From assembly GCA_963930955.1 (NCBI GenBank), contig OZ006967.1, positions 558,001 through 622,000 of the forward strand: a stretch of DNA of 64,000 nucleotides, written 5' to 3'. The DNA is from Scatomonas sp963930955. GTDB taxonomy: Bacteria > Bacillota > Clostridia > Lachnospirales > Lachnospiraceae. Positions 19,501 to 26,949 of the stretch are shown piece by piece (within the stretch, counting starts at the first letter, position 1; each line of letters begins with the position of its first letter). Below the pieces are notes generated by a model. The model saw nothing but the letters and a program-made list of their open reading frames with translations. It was not told where the DNA came from and did not search any database. The translations under genes and the position numbers were made by a program.

Positions 19501-19730
19501 TATCCCTTCATAGTACGGTAACGGGGGATCATATCCTTGATGACGCGGGTCAGGACATGGCCGATATGGGGCTTTCCGTTGGCTGTGGGAGGCCCGTCAT
19601 AGAAGGTATACATGGGCGAACCTTCCCGCTCTTTCATGCTCTTCTCGAAGATATGCTCCGCATCCCAGAATTTTTTGGTCTTCTTTTCCCGCTCAACAAA
19701 ATTCAGGTTGGTATCTACTTTCTGATACAT
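16572..19730 (-). CDS. ileS: Isoleucyl-tRNA synthetase, type 2 (long form)
   Basis: 1052 residues, class I synthetase. HIGH-type motif GKPHIGH near 49-55 with the preceding FYDGPPTAN, a CP1 editing domain (WTTTPWTLPSNLALCVNPEE near 225), KMSKSKGN near 605, and Cys pairs CEDCGH and CPKCGK for zinc. The long form with FYDGPPTANGKPHIGH matches the eukaryote-like IleS2 group, whose members are often mupirocin-insensitive. The frame continues upstream, but the ATG at 19730 has an AGGAAG site and begins the conserved MYQKVDTNLNFVEREKK. The upstream extension is T-box leader, not protein. Confidence 0.95.
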   Translation of the reverse strand: MYQKVDTNLNFVEREKKTKKFWDAEHIFEKSMKEREGSPMYTFYDGPPTANGKPHIGHVLTRVIKDMIPRYRTMKGYEVPRKAGWDTHGLPVELEVEKKLGLNGKEQIEEYGIEPFIKECKESVWKYKGMWEDFSGTVGFWADMEHPYVTYDNSFIESEWWALKEIWKKGLLYKGFKIVPYCPRCGTPLSAQEVAQGYKTVKERSAIVRFKVKDEDAYFLAWTTTPWTLPSNLALCVNPEEDYCKVKAADGYTYYMAAALLDKVLGKLGDEEKGVKAYEVLDTFKGTALEYKEYEPLFACAGEAAAKQRKKAHFVTCDTYVTMTDGTGIVHIAPAFGEDDSRVGREYGLPFVQFVDGQGNMTAETPYGGTFVKKADPLVLKDLDREGKLFDAPKFEHEYPHCWRCETPLIYYARESWFIKMTAVKEDLIRNNNTINWIPESIGKGRFGDWLENVQDWGISRNRYWGTPLNIWVCEDCGHMHSVGSIEELKSLSDNCPEDIELHRPYVDAVTFPCPKCGKTMHRVPEVIDCWFDSGSMPFAQHHYPFENQDLFQKQYPAQFISEAVDQTRGWFYSLLAISTLIFNRAPYENVIVLGHVQDENGQKMSKSKGNAVDPFDALETYGADAIRWYFYINSAPWLPNRFHGKAVTEYSRKFMGTLWNTYAFFVLYANIDSFDATKYTLDYEKLSVMDKWLLSRLNSTVRAVDSDLENYKIPEAARALEAFVDDMSNWYVRRSRERFWAKGMEQDKINAYMTLYTALVEFCKAAAPMIPFMTEDIYQNLVRSIDKEAPESIHLCDYPEVKTEWIDEALEENMAHLLEIVVMGRACRNAASLKNRQPLARMLVKSSWQLSDFYQTIIEDELNIKKVEFTDDIGGYISYSFKPQLKTVGPKFGKLVGGIRAALSELDGNAAMAELRSTGTLKLDINGTEVALAEEDLLIETLQKEGYVTESDQSISVVLDGNLTPELIEEGFVRELISKIQTMRKEAGFEVMDKIRVYARDNRKIEEILTAHSQEIRSEVLAEEIILDETRGYEKEWNINSEKVTMAVEKL

Positions 19731-19740
19731 GCGCTTCCTC

Positions 19741-20001
19741 CTTCTTTTAATCAGAAAAGGCATCCGTCCCGTAACAGGACGAATGCCTCTTGCATTCGCT
19801 AACCACCTTTTACATACTGACATATGCCGTCCATATAACGCCGGACCTGCGGCCTTGCTTACTGTAACTTTCAGCTCGGCAACTCGGAAGAGATATTCCC
19901 CTGCCCTTACTCGCGCCGGGCTTCCACCCTCCCCGGCTCTCTTTGGCTTTCCGCGGCAGCGTACTGGCTTCGTCATAGTTTTTAGCTGGTCAAATCACAC
20001 A
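19741..20001 (-). ncRNA. T-box riboswitch leader of ileS (tRNA-Ile, AUC specifier)
   Basis: The minus-strand leader shows the T-box parts in order. Stem I contains the AGAGAGCC...GGGTGGAAGCCCGG distal region. The specifier loop GGAATATCTCTTCCGAG places AUC at 19894-19892 after GAA. The T-box bulge AAAAGGTGGTTAGCG at about 19797-19811 contains UGGU (19805-19802), which complements the ACCA end expected for tRNA-Ile. Then comes a terminator: AGGCATTCGTCC pairs with GGACGGATGCCT (19788-19758), followed by TTTTC. GCGAATGC and GCATTCG form the competing antiterminator. Uncharged tRNA-Ile should allow read-through into ileS and probably glgP. Confidence 0.93.
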
Positions 20002-20007
20002 ATCCAT

Positions 20008-20037
20008 ATTATAAATAGGAAAATCCGGGATTGTCAA
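20008..20037 (-). promoter_or_regulatory. Promoter of the ileS T-box transcript
   Basis: On the minus strand TTGACA (20037-20032) and TATAAT (20013-20008) are both perfect and 18 bp apart. The start site would fall near 20001, just before stem I of the T-box. Confidence 0.88.
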
Positions 20038-20050
20038 GTAAAAACTGGGA

Positions 20051-20863
20051 TTACACCGTGAAAAATCCGAAGTCCCCGTATCCTTGGGCCCATCGGACGG
20101 ATACCTGGTATACATATCCCGGCTCCGCCTCCGGGATCACCCAGCCCGTTTCTCCCGGAACAGCCTCCACAGGCTCTCCCGGATCCGCCTGGGTCTTATC
20201 TTCCAGTTCCCGATATGCTGCCGGCCAGCGGCTCACCGAAACAGACTCCATCTCAATGGCGGAATACAGCCTAAGTTCCGCCGGTCCGGACAGCTGCACT
20301 TCCCCCAGTCCCTTCCACTCCAGCACATGGGGGCCGCAGGCGATCACACTCTGTCCCTCTCCCTGCGCATCCGTATAGTTCCATTCGTAGCTTCCGGCAG
20401 TCAGGATCACTGCCGTAGCTATTTCGCCCTCTATATATTCCAGGTTCATGGAGGGCGGTTCGGAGGGATCTGTCTCCTCATAGATTTCCTGGATCAGATG
20501 CTGGTATCCGGCGGCATCCTCCGGGGTTCCCTCCCGGACCAGCACCAGCCGGGTGACCCCCGGATACATGCCGGGATAGCTTTCCTGCATCATGCCGTCG
20601 CCGTACAGTTCTACCCGGTCCCCGGCGCTCAGCGTATCTGCGGAAACCTCCTGTCCCTCCGGATCTGTCATGATCTCCGGAATATCCGCGGTAAAGAGAC
20701 CTCCCTGGTCATCCACAAAATACAGATTGCCGGATGGGTCCGTCAGCACCATCGCCTCCATGGCAGACTCTTCCGGCAAATCCGCCCCGGTATGGCCGGT
20801 TCCGCAGCCCCAGAGCAGACAGCCGGACAGAAACATAGCCGCAGCCGCGCATCTTCGACTCAT
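20051..20863 (-). CDS. Putative lipoprotein, function unknown
   Basis: 270 residues. The N-terminus MSRRCAAAAMFLSGCLLWGC fits a lipoprotein signal with lipobox LLWGC and the modified Cys near 20. The mature part includes VLTDPSGNLYFVDDQGGLFTA and a stretch from about 78 to 112 that resembles small beta-barrel domains of Firmicute lipoproteins. The C-terminal half ends in GYVYQVSVRWAQGYGDFGFF. I do not recognise a named family. It overlaps the upstream exonuclease gene by 4 bp, so the two are co-translated. Confidence 0.75.
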   Translation of the reverse strand: MSRRCAAAAMFLSGCLLWGCGTGHTGADLPEESAMEAMVLTDPSGNLYFVDDQGGLFTADIPEIMTDPEGQEVSADTLSAGDRVELYGDGMMQESYPGMYPGVTRLVLVREGTPEDAAGYQHLIQEIYEETDPSEPPSMNLEYIEGEIATAVILTAGSYEWNYTDAQGEGQSVIACGPHVLEWKGLGEVQLSGPAELRLYSAIEMESVSVSRWPAAYRELEDKTQADPGEPVEAVPGETGWVIPEAEPGYVYQVSVRWAQGYGDFGFFTV

Positions 20864-21834
20864 AGTCCTTCCCTCTCCTTCTTTTTTTCCTCCTGTCGTT
20901 TTCGTCTTCGTTTGGCCCGCACGTCCTCTTTCTTTTCCCGGATCTCTTCCGCTTCCTCCTGGCTGCTGACCTTGATGGTCTTGACTACATAGATCCTGCC
21001 TTCATCGGTTTTTTTCAGCCGGATCTTTCCCTTCATATAGCCGTGGACCGGGCAGAGGGCAATACTGTAATAATTTTTAGCGTTTACAGAAAACCACCAG
21101 AGCTTTTTCCTTGCGTTCCGTCCGCAGAGGCAGCAGTGCATCGCTTTTACTTCCCGGTCTGCCATGGCTTCCTCTTTACTCCGGAATTCCCGGGAGATAA
21201 ACTTGGAATATCCGTTGTAAACCGCATGGATCTCGTCCTTTTTTTGTTTGGGATTCTGGTATACGTCAATGGAGTCGTAGGCCAGCACCACATCCCTGTC
21301 GATCTTCTGAAAGATCTCCGCCGTGTACCAGGCGTCCGAGAGCGCCTGATGAAAATCCATTTTTTTCTCCAGCTTCAGGTAATCGATGCCGTATTCCAGA
21401 GATTTCCGGCTCTTCATGTCTTCAAAGTTCACGGCGAAAAGCTTCTGTACATCGTAATAATGAAGGGGCCCTTTCAGAAGATGCAGGACCTTATGGTATT
21501 TCATATTCCGCTGCAGTTCCGTAAGGTCAATGGTGCCCCAGGTGCAGAACTGGGCGTCCCCGCCGGCCCAGGCCAGAAATTCCCGCACCGCTTCTACAAA
21601 AGGAGTGCCGTGATCCAGATCCTCCTGGCTCATCCTGACGATCTCCCGGGTCCGGAAATGCAGCTTCCTGTAGACCACCGGCTGAATGATCCGATGAAAC
21701 CGGTCCACATACTCCCTGTCCTGATTCAGTTTTACCGCTCCGATCTCGATGATCTCAAAGGGCAGTTTTTTGATTTCCCTGTCTTTCCCATAGGGACACT
21801 GGTTCCATTCCAGATCAAACACCACGTAATTCAT
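20860..21834 (-). CDS. 3'-5' exonuclease, DnaQ/ERI-1-like (RNase H fold)
   Basis: 324 residues. DEDD-type motifs are visible: Exo I VVFDLEWNQ near 4-12 with EIGAV following, Exo II CTWGTIDLTEL near 97, and Exo III HQALSDAWYTAEIF near 170. Residues 215-270 hold a CCLCGR zinc-knuckle-like region, and the C-terminus is a very basic coiled segment (RRKRQEEKKKEREG), suggesting nucleic-acid binding. Substrate unknown; RNA is possible because ERI-1-type enzymes trim RNA. It lies between the HD hydrolase and the lipoprotein in one tight operon (6-bp gap, 4-bp overlap). Confidence 0.85.
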   Translation of the reverse strand: MNYVVFDLEWNQCPYGKDREIKKLPFEIIEIGAVKLNQDREYVDRFHRIIQPVVYRKLHFRTREIVRMSQEDLDHGTPFVEAVREFLAWAGGDAQFCTWGTIDLTELQRNMKYHKVLHLLKGPLHYYDVQKLFAVNFEDMKSRKSLEYGIDYLKLEKKMDFHQALSDAWYTAEIFQKIDRDVVLAYDSIDVYQNPKQKKDEIHAVYNGYSKFISREFRSKEEAMADREVKAMHCCLCGRNARKKLWWFSVNAKNYYSIALCPVHGYMKGKIRLKKTDEGRIYVVKTIKVSSQEEAEEIREKKEDVRAKRRRKRQEEKKKEREGL

Positions 21835-21840
21835 ACTTCT

Positions 21841-22437
21841 TCAGGCCTCCAGTCCCAGGGCCTCCATCTTCTCCCGGACAGCGGCTTCGCAGGAGCGCAT
21901 GGCCAGAATACTTTTCTCCATCAGTTCCTCCAGGCTCCACCCAAGCTTCTCCGCCCCCGCGGCGATGACCTCTCTGGAACATCCTGCGGCAAAACGCTTG
22001 TCCTTAAACTTCTTCTTCAGACTCTTCACTTCCATATCCATAACGCTTCCGGAGGGGCGCATTTTAGCCGCCGCGCCTATGAGGCCGGTAAGCTCATCTG
22101 CCGCAAACAGGATTTTTTCCATAGGATGCTCCGGCTCCACATCGCTGCAGATCCCCCAGCCGTGGCTTACCACCGCGCGGATCAGTTCCGGCTCCGCTCC
22201 TGCCTCTTCCAGAAGCTCCGGAGCTTTTTTGCAGTGTTCCTCCGGATACCGTTCAAAATCAATATCGTGGAGCAGGCCCACCGCAGCCCAGAAATCCGCC
22301 TCTTCCCCGTATCCCTGGTCCTTCGCGAACCAGCGCATGCAGCCCTCTACCGTCAGGCCGTGCAGAATGTGAAAAGGCTCCTGATTATATTTTCTGAGAA
22401 GGGCCAGAGCCTCCCCGTGATCAAACTTTGTGTTCAT
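21841..22437 (-). CDS. HD domain phosphohydrolase
   Basis: 198 residues. Metal-binding HD motif in AVGLLHDIDFERYPEEHCKK near 48-67, an upstream His in the helical region and HGWGI near 91, followed by AADELTGLI near 112. Members of this compact family hydrolyse phosphoesters, but the substrate is not predictable here. First gene of the HD-exonuclease-lipoprotein operon. The start codon is the first ATG with a usable GGAGGAA site. Confidence 0.85.
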   Translation of the reverse strand: MNTKFDHGEALALLRKYNQEPFHILHGLTVEGCMRWFAKDQGYGEEADFWAAVGLLHDIDFERYPEEHCKKAPELLEEAGAEPELIRAVVSHGWGICSDVEPEHPMEKILFAADELTGLIGAAAKMRPSGSVMDMEVKSLKKKFKDKRFAAGCSREVIAAGAEKLGWSLEELMEKSILAMRSCEAAVREKMEALGLEA

Positions 22438-22532
22438 TCTATTTCATTCCTCCTGATGATCCCGTTTTTATCAGTATAACACATCTTCTCTTAATAGTAA
22501 GTACCCACCTCCCGGCCGCTGTAAATTTTCCA

Positions 22533-22561
22533 TTGAAAAAAAAAAGAAACTATAGTATGAT
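22533..22561 (+). promoter_or_regulatory. Promoter reading into the tRNA-Arg region
   Basis: TTGAAA (22533-22538) and TATGAT (22556-22561) are 17 bp apart and face the two tRNA-Arg copies. It probably belonged to the first, now broken tRNA and now serves the intact one. Confidence 0.65.
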
Positions 22562-22590
22562 AAATGGCGTACCAGCTATATTTTCAAATG

Positions 22591-22632
22591 TCGCTATAGC
22601 TCAGTTGGATAGAGCGACCGCCTCCTAAGGTG
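22591..22632 (+). pseudogene. Truncated 5' half of a tRNA-Arg(CCU) gene
   Basis: The D-arm and anticodon arm of a tRNA are recognisable (TAGCTCAGTTGGATAGAGC, then the CCGCCTCCTAAG anticodon region). The sequence then diverges, and no T-arm or 3' acceptor strand follows. A 23-base stretch ending in CCTCCTAAG is identical to the intact tRNA 130 bp downstream. A break just after the anticodon loop is a typical scar of integrase-mediated recombination at a tRNA gene. Confidence 0.75.
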
Positions 22633-22723
22633 ACGTCGGAACATCCGCCTGAGTGAAAGATGAAAAAAGTCAACAGTTCAATAAAATAGTTAAAAACAGC
22701 GATAAAAAGCTGTTTTTATATAA

Positions 22724-22797
22724 GTTTCCGTAGCTCAGCAGGATAGAGCGACCGCCTCCTAAGCGGTAGGTCGGGTGTTCGAATCACCTCGGGAACG
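22724..22797 (+). tRNA. tRNA-Arg, anticodon CCU
   Basis: A complete cloverleaf of 74 bases. Acceptor GTTTCCG pairs with CGGGAAC, the D-arm is AGCTC...GAGC, the anticodon arm ACCGC-CTCCTAA-GCGGT carries anticodon CCT, and the T-arm GGTGTTCGAATCACC is intact. The discriminator is G and CCA is not encoded. It reads AGG codons. It lies at the left edge of the accessory island. Confidence 0.95.
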
Positions 22798-22804
22798 TAA
22801 CCGG

Positions 22805-22848
22805 GAAGCCGAAAATTCCTTGAAAAATCAAGGTTTTCGGCTTCTTTC
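22805..22848 (+). terminator. Terminator after tRNA-Arg
   Basis: GAAGCCGAAAA (22805-22815) pairs with TTTTCGGCTTC (22834-22844), with CCTTG/CAAGG pairing inside, followed by TTTC. Confidence 0.75.
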
Positions 22849-23039
22849 ACTTTCAGGAAAAATCCGAACACTGAACCTAACGGCGATTGATAGCTAACAA
22901 TTTGCTAAATTGTTATGAATATATGGAGCAATTACGCTTTTATGGTCATATATGTTTTTTATGATTAGACTCCCTCATGCAAGTAAAAAAGGAACTTCCC
23001 GGTGAAGAGGAGTTCCCGTCTTAAACATGCTGTACAATT

Positions 23040-23288
23040 TTAGGTTGCCTGTAATTCTTTCTGTTCCTGCTCTTCATAGAATCGATCTGCGATATATCCT
23101 GCTGACTCTGCCCAAAGCGTATTTTCGGTATTCTGCAGAGCCTGATATGTCTTAGAATGGTAGAAGGCTCCAGCGGCATCTTGGAAAGAAAGATGATCCC
23201 TTTCCTTAATGATATCAATCACATCTCGGATCTGGATACACAGGTTCATCGTTATATCTTTGTTGTTAAAAAAATATTTTCCTTCCAT
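23040..23288 (-). CDS. Small helical protein downstream of DUF3990
   Basis: 82 residues, mostly alpha-helical, acidic at the end (FYEEQEQKEL). It begins 3 bp after the reconstructed end of the DUF3990 gene and has an AAAGGAGG site, so it is the third gene of that operon. Similar short proteins often accompany DUF3990 genes in Firmicutes. By position it could be an antitoxin or accessory factor. I cannot name a family with certainty. Confidence 0.6.
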   Translation of the reverse strand: MEGKYFFNNKDITMNLCIQIRDVIDIIKERDHLSFQDAAGAFYHSKTYQALQNTENTLWAESAGYIADRFYEEQEQKELQAT

Positions 23289-23291
23289 GGC

Positions 23292-23707
23292 TTACAAAAC
23301 CTCCTTTCGAGATTCCAATGTCAGGTGCTCCAGGGCAAGCGGTGTATGGAAAGACACTTGGTTGTTGACTTTATTATAGCGAAGCCTTTCCACAGCTTCC
23401 TCAGCTTTTAAAATACCTGACAGGTATAACTTACTGTCTCCATTGTATTGTCATCTGCAACAGGTCCAACTACCACATCGTATGTGTGCTGGATGCCGCC
23501 TTGGCGGGAGCGTAGATAAAGCCGTCTGGCCCATTCTTCCGCCTGAGTTTCTAAGACCGTACAGTAAAATCCCCGGCCAAAGTCACGGCGGTTATGAGAT
23601 TTCGCAAGATCAATCTTCTCAAATGCGATGTTAGAGCCGTGGTAAAGCACCAGTTCTGGAGCATTTTCTTTGATGATTTCTTCTACATATTGAAAAGTCT
23701 CTGTCAT
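23292..23707 (-). pseudogene. DUF3990 gene, internally deleted and frameshifted
   Basis: The N-terminus is typical DUF3990: ELVLYHGSNIAFEKIDLAKS followed by RRDFGRGFYCTVLETQAEEWARR. DUF3990 is related to ADP-ribosyltransferase folds. After RRLYLRSRQGG the text jumps to YDVVVGPVADD, so the usual middle of roughly 50 residues is missing. The frame is lost near 23425 by one missing base. In the next frame the expected C-terminus continues (GILKAEEAVERLRYNKVNNQ ... SFHT) to TAA at 23292-23294. Two independent lesions make this a dead gene unless the short 99-residue product has a role of its own. It begins 6 bp after the DUF3791-like gene. Confidence 0.75.
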
Positions 23708-23713
23708 ATCTAA

Positions 23714-23875
23714 TTAATGAAGCGTTTCGTGCTGTATCAGTATTTTTTCAAAAACCTGATGTTTACAGAAAAGATCAAAGACTTCAGCTTCGGATAGATG
23801 ATACTTTTGTGCGTAATACTCTACTGCTTGTACAGATAAAATTTCTACATCTGATTGAATGCTCATCATCATCAT
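23714..23875 (-). CDS. DUF3791-like small protein
   Basis: 53 residues beginning with four consecutive ATG codons (23875-23864) after a GGAGG site five bases upstream. The pattern EYYAQKYHLSEAEVFDLFCK ... HETLH resembles DUF3791, a short helical family encoded next to DUF3990. It ends slightly early for the family, so the C-terminus may be trimmed. First gene of the three-gene operon. The ADP-ribosyltransferase-like partner and tight spacing suggest an antitoxin role, as inference only. Confidence 0.6.
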   Translation of the reverse strand: MMMMSIQSDVEILSVQAVEYYAQKYHLSEAEVFDLFCKHQVFEKILIQHETLH

Positions 23876-23892
23876 TGCCTCCATTTTCACCT

Positions 23893-23921
23893 ATTATACC
23901 AGAAATGAATTTATATTCCAA
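23893..23921 (-). promoter_or_regulatory. Promoter of the DUF3791-DUF3990 operon
   Basis: On the minus strand TTGGAA (23921-23916) and TATAAT (23898-23893) are 17 bp apart, with TGG before the -10, giving an extended -10 element. It lies 18 bp before the first ATG. Confidence 0.72.
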
Positions 23922-24132
23922 CGGATTTATCCATGGAAGGGCGATGATCCGGGCAGGGGATAATGATACTTCTGTAATTCGCAGCCCGGCCGTAAGGAAG
24001 GCGGGGAGGTTAGATTCCTATGGAGCGGTTCGCAAGCCGCCGTCTGATGATTTCCCGCCGGAGTTATCCTCCGTATTCTCAGGGGTGTCGTGGAAAACAT
24101 CTTGCTTTTTATCTGGAAAAATGATCAGTGCA

Positions 24133-24141
24133 TGGTATAAT
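24133..24141 (+). promoter_or_regulatory. Extended -10 promoter of the AlbA-type gene
   Basis: TGGTATAAT is an extended -10 without a clear -35, about 70 bp before the start codon at 24210. The rest of 23922-24209 holds no gene I can support. A GC-rich patch at 23990-24080 looks like foreign debris. Confidence 0.5.
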
Positions 24142-24209
24142 ATTTTTACTAAAATAGAAAATTCGCAATTTGTATAGAATCATTATAGAATCAAAGGGAG
24201 GGAATATAT

Positions 24210-25912
24210 ATGTTTTTCTACTTTGATAAAGAAAAGCAGGATGCAGATTCTGTTGAAATCTTAAAAGAACTTATATCCAATTGGGAGAATGAGTAGTCGA
24301 GTTTAAAGAAGCAGGAAAAGATTATGACAAAGACAAAATAGGGCAATATTTTTCTGCAATAAGTAATGAAGCAAATTTAAAAGGGTTACAATTCGGATGG
24401 CTTATTTTTGGTGTCAGGAATAAATCAAAGGAAATTGTTGGAAGTGATTATCGTAATAAGAAAAATGGGTTAGATGCGTTAAAACAGGAAATTTCTATGG
24501 GTACAACAGGAGGAATTTCATTTATTGAAATATTCGAAATATATCCTATTGTAGATGGAGAACCAAGACGTGTCATAATGTTTCAAATTCCTGCAGCAGC
24601 ATCAGGAATACCTACCGGATGGCAAGATCATTTTTATGGAAGAAATGGTGAATCATTAGGTGCTCTTTCGATGGAGGAATTGGATCGAATAAGAGGGCAG
24701 GAAAAGAGAGATTGGTCAAAGCAAATTATTCCAGATGCGACAATTGAATTTTTAGACAGTGAAGCATTATCTATAGCAAGAAGAAATTATAAAGAAAAAA
24801 TGAATCGGCCTCATATCAATGAAGAAGTAGATAGAATGTCTGATGAGGAATTTCTGACAAAATTGAAGTTGATGCGAAATGGGAAGTTAACAAATGCGGC
24901 AATGCTACTCCTTGGTAATGAAGACTATGATTATTTATTTATGTCAGTACCAGAGGCTTCGTGGAGACTTTACAATTCTAAAAATGATATACAAGATTAC
25001 GAAATTTTCAAAATACCTTTTATTACATTAAGTGATCGTATTTTTGTCAAGATTCGCAATTTGACCTATAGATATATGCCTAATCAGCTTACTTTGTTTC
25101 CTACAGAAACAAAACAATATGATATGTGGCTTCTCCGTGAACTTATGAATAATTGTTTAGCACATTCGGATTATTCTATAGGAGGACGTATCTACTTAAA
25201 TGAATTTGAGGATAGACTTATTTTATCAAATCCAGGCTCATTTTTACCAGGGAGTATTGAGCCTGTACTAAAGCCGAGCTATAATCCGCCATACTATCGG
25301 AACCAACTGCTGGCTGAAGCGATGGTTAAATTTAATTTAATAGATACGCAGACAATGGGCATACGACGGGCATTTAGAATTCAGCAAGAAAAATATTTTC
25401 CGTTACCGGATTATGATTTGACGACTGCAAGTCAAGTTAGTGTTATTGTATATGGCAAAATTTTAGATGAAAATTATATAAAAGTATTATATGACAATCC
25501 GGATTTGGATTTGAGTACAGTTTACTTGATTGATCAAGTTCAAAAACATCAGCGCATTTCAAAAGAAAACGTTCAATATTTGAGAAAACTAAAACTTATT
25601 GAAGGGAAAATGCCTAATATTTTTATCTCGTCCAGCGTCGCAGAGAGTATTGGAGAAAAGGGACAGTACATAAAAAATAAAGGGTTTGATGATGAAAAAT
25701 ATAAGGGATGGATTTTAAACTATTTGGAAACATATCAAAAAGCAAAGAAAAGAGACTTTGTTGAGTTATTAAAGGATAGTTTACCTGATACTATGGATGA
25801 ACAACAGAAAATTTATAAGGTACAGAATTTATTGCAAGCGCTCAGGAAAGAAGGAAAAATAGAGACGGATTCCGATAATCATAGAATATCATATTGGCGA
25901 TTGAGTAAATGA
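24210..25912 (+). pseudogene. AlbA_2/Schlafen-type ATP-binding protein, one-base frameshift
   Basis: The gene opens at ATG 24210 after GGGAGGG and reads MFFYFDKEKQDADSVEILKE ... ENE, then hits TAG at 24294-24296. Adding one base there restores ENEVVEFKEAGKDYDKDKIG and the frame runs to 25912. The N-terminal AlbA_2 (Schlafen AlbA) domain contains GLQFGWLIFGVRNKSKEIVG and HFYGRNGESLGALS. A GHKL-type ATPase region follows (LLRELMNNCLAHSDYSIGGR, SNPGSFLPG), then C-terminal winged-helix-like segments. Such proteins are predicted nucleic-acid-binding regulators or defence factors. GC content is about one third, far below neighbouring genes, indicating transfer. An internal ATG at 24497 could give an N-terminally shortened product. 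Confidence 0.82.
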
Positions 25913-25962
25913 GTAAGTATATTATAGTTACTCAATTTTGTATTCAATAAAATTAGAAAAGT

Positions 25963-25987
25963 ATTGTAAAAACGGCGTTTTTACAAT
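25963..25987. terminator. Hairpin after the AlbA-type gene
   Basis: ATTGTAAAAA and TTTTTACAAT enclose CGGCG. The symmetrical A/T-flanked stem is a likely bidirectional terminator. Confidence 0.65.
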
Positions 25988-26172
25988 GAGGTATTGAGTA
26001 AAATAGAATAAGGTATATTTGATTCATTATTTAGTTTGAGACAAATTTGGGAGAAATTGTTGTTGTTGATTTCTTAAAATAGCATATTTATTGAATATTA
26101 CGGCGCGGCGGAGCCGCCAGTCCGGTGTGGCGTGAGCCACCTGTCCGGACTAACGGAGCCACCTGTTGATAG

Positions 26173-26949
26173 TTACTCAGCCTGGGCAGGATCCAGGCCA
26201 TATACCTCTCTCATGGAAAGGTCTTTTGATGGATCGATGCTCTCAATGTTGATTTTATATGAATCGTAAGAAATACGATCCATGATGGCGTCTGCAAGAG
26301 TGCTCTCACCGCTGCAGATCTGTTGGTACCACTCGCTTTCCCGGAACTGGGAGCAGAAGATGGTCGATGATTTTTTCCTGCGTTTGTGGATCAGCTCGAA
26401 AAGGTTTCTGGCTTCTGACTCGGTCAGTTTGAGCAGGAGCCATTCATCAATGATCAGCAGGACTGGCTTGGTGTATTTCTTTAGTATACTGGTAAAATCA
26501 CCGGAATCCCTGGCTGCCTGCATATCCAGCAACAGATCCGGAAGACGGACATATTTCACGGTGTAATACTGTTTACATGCCTCCATACCAAAAGCGCATG
26601 CCAGATAAGTCTTACCACTTCCGGTGGCGCCGGTAATAAAAATGTTGCGGTACTCTGAGATGTATTCACAGGTTGCCAGACGGCTGATCAAAGCTTTGTT
26701 CAGCTTCCGGCCGGATTGATAGTCAATGGCTGCGATGCTGGCGTCTGGCTGCTCCAGTTCCGCCTGACGGATCAGCCTTTTCAGACGGTTGTTTTTACGA
26801 TTGGTATATTCAACATCAACCAGCATGCCGAAGCGGTCTTCGAACGGGACTTCCTTCATCGTTGGATCAGCCATCTGGATACGAAAGGAATCTGCCATGG
26901 ATGACAGGCGCATCTCGATAAGTTTATCAATGGTACTCTGATTGGTCAT
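26173..26949 (-). CDS. istB: IS21 helper ATPase IstB
   Basis: 258 residues, DnaC-like AAA+ ATPase. Walker A is GATGSGKTYLACAFG near 106 and Walker B-like VLLIIDEWLLL near 165, with the IstB signature RNIFITGATGSGKT and ESEARNLFELI. It forms an oligomer on DNA that assists the IstA transposase and selects targets. It overlaps istA by 4 bp (ATGA). Reading frame intact. Confidence 0.95.
   Translation of the reverse strand: MTNQSTIDKLIEMRLSSMADSFRIQMADPTMKEVPFEDRFGMLVDVEYTNRKNNRLKRLIRQAELEQPDASIAAIDYQSGRKLNKALISRLATCEYISEYRNIFITGATGSGKTYLACAFGMEACKQYYTVKYVRLPDLLLDMQAARDSGDFTSILKKYTKPVLLIIDEWLLLKLTESEARNLFELIHKRRKKSSTIFCSQFRESEWYQQICSGESTLADAIMDRISYDSYKINIESIDPSKDLSMREVYGLDPAQAE

Noticed and set aside
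19731..19976. N-terminal extension of IleS by 82 residues
   Set aside because: The DNA is the T-box terminator and antiterminator, and the extension has no ribosome site or conservation with IleS proteins.
23809..24177. Plus-strand open frame of 122 codons
   Set aside because: It overlaps the DUF3791-like gene and two promoters, has no ribosome site and shows no family pattern.
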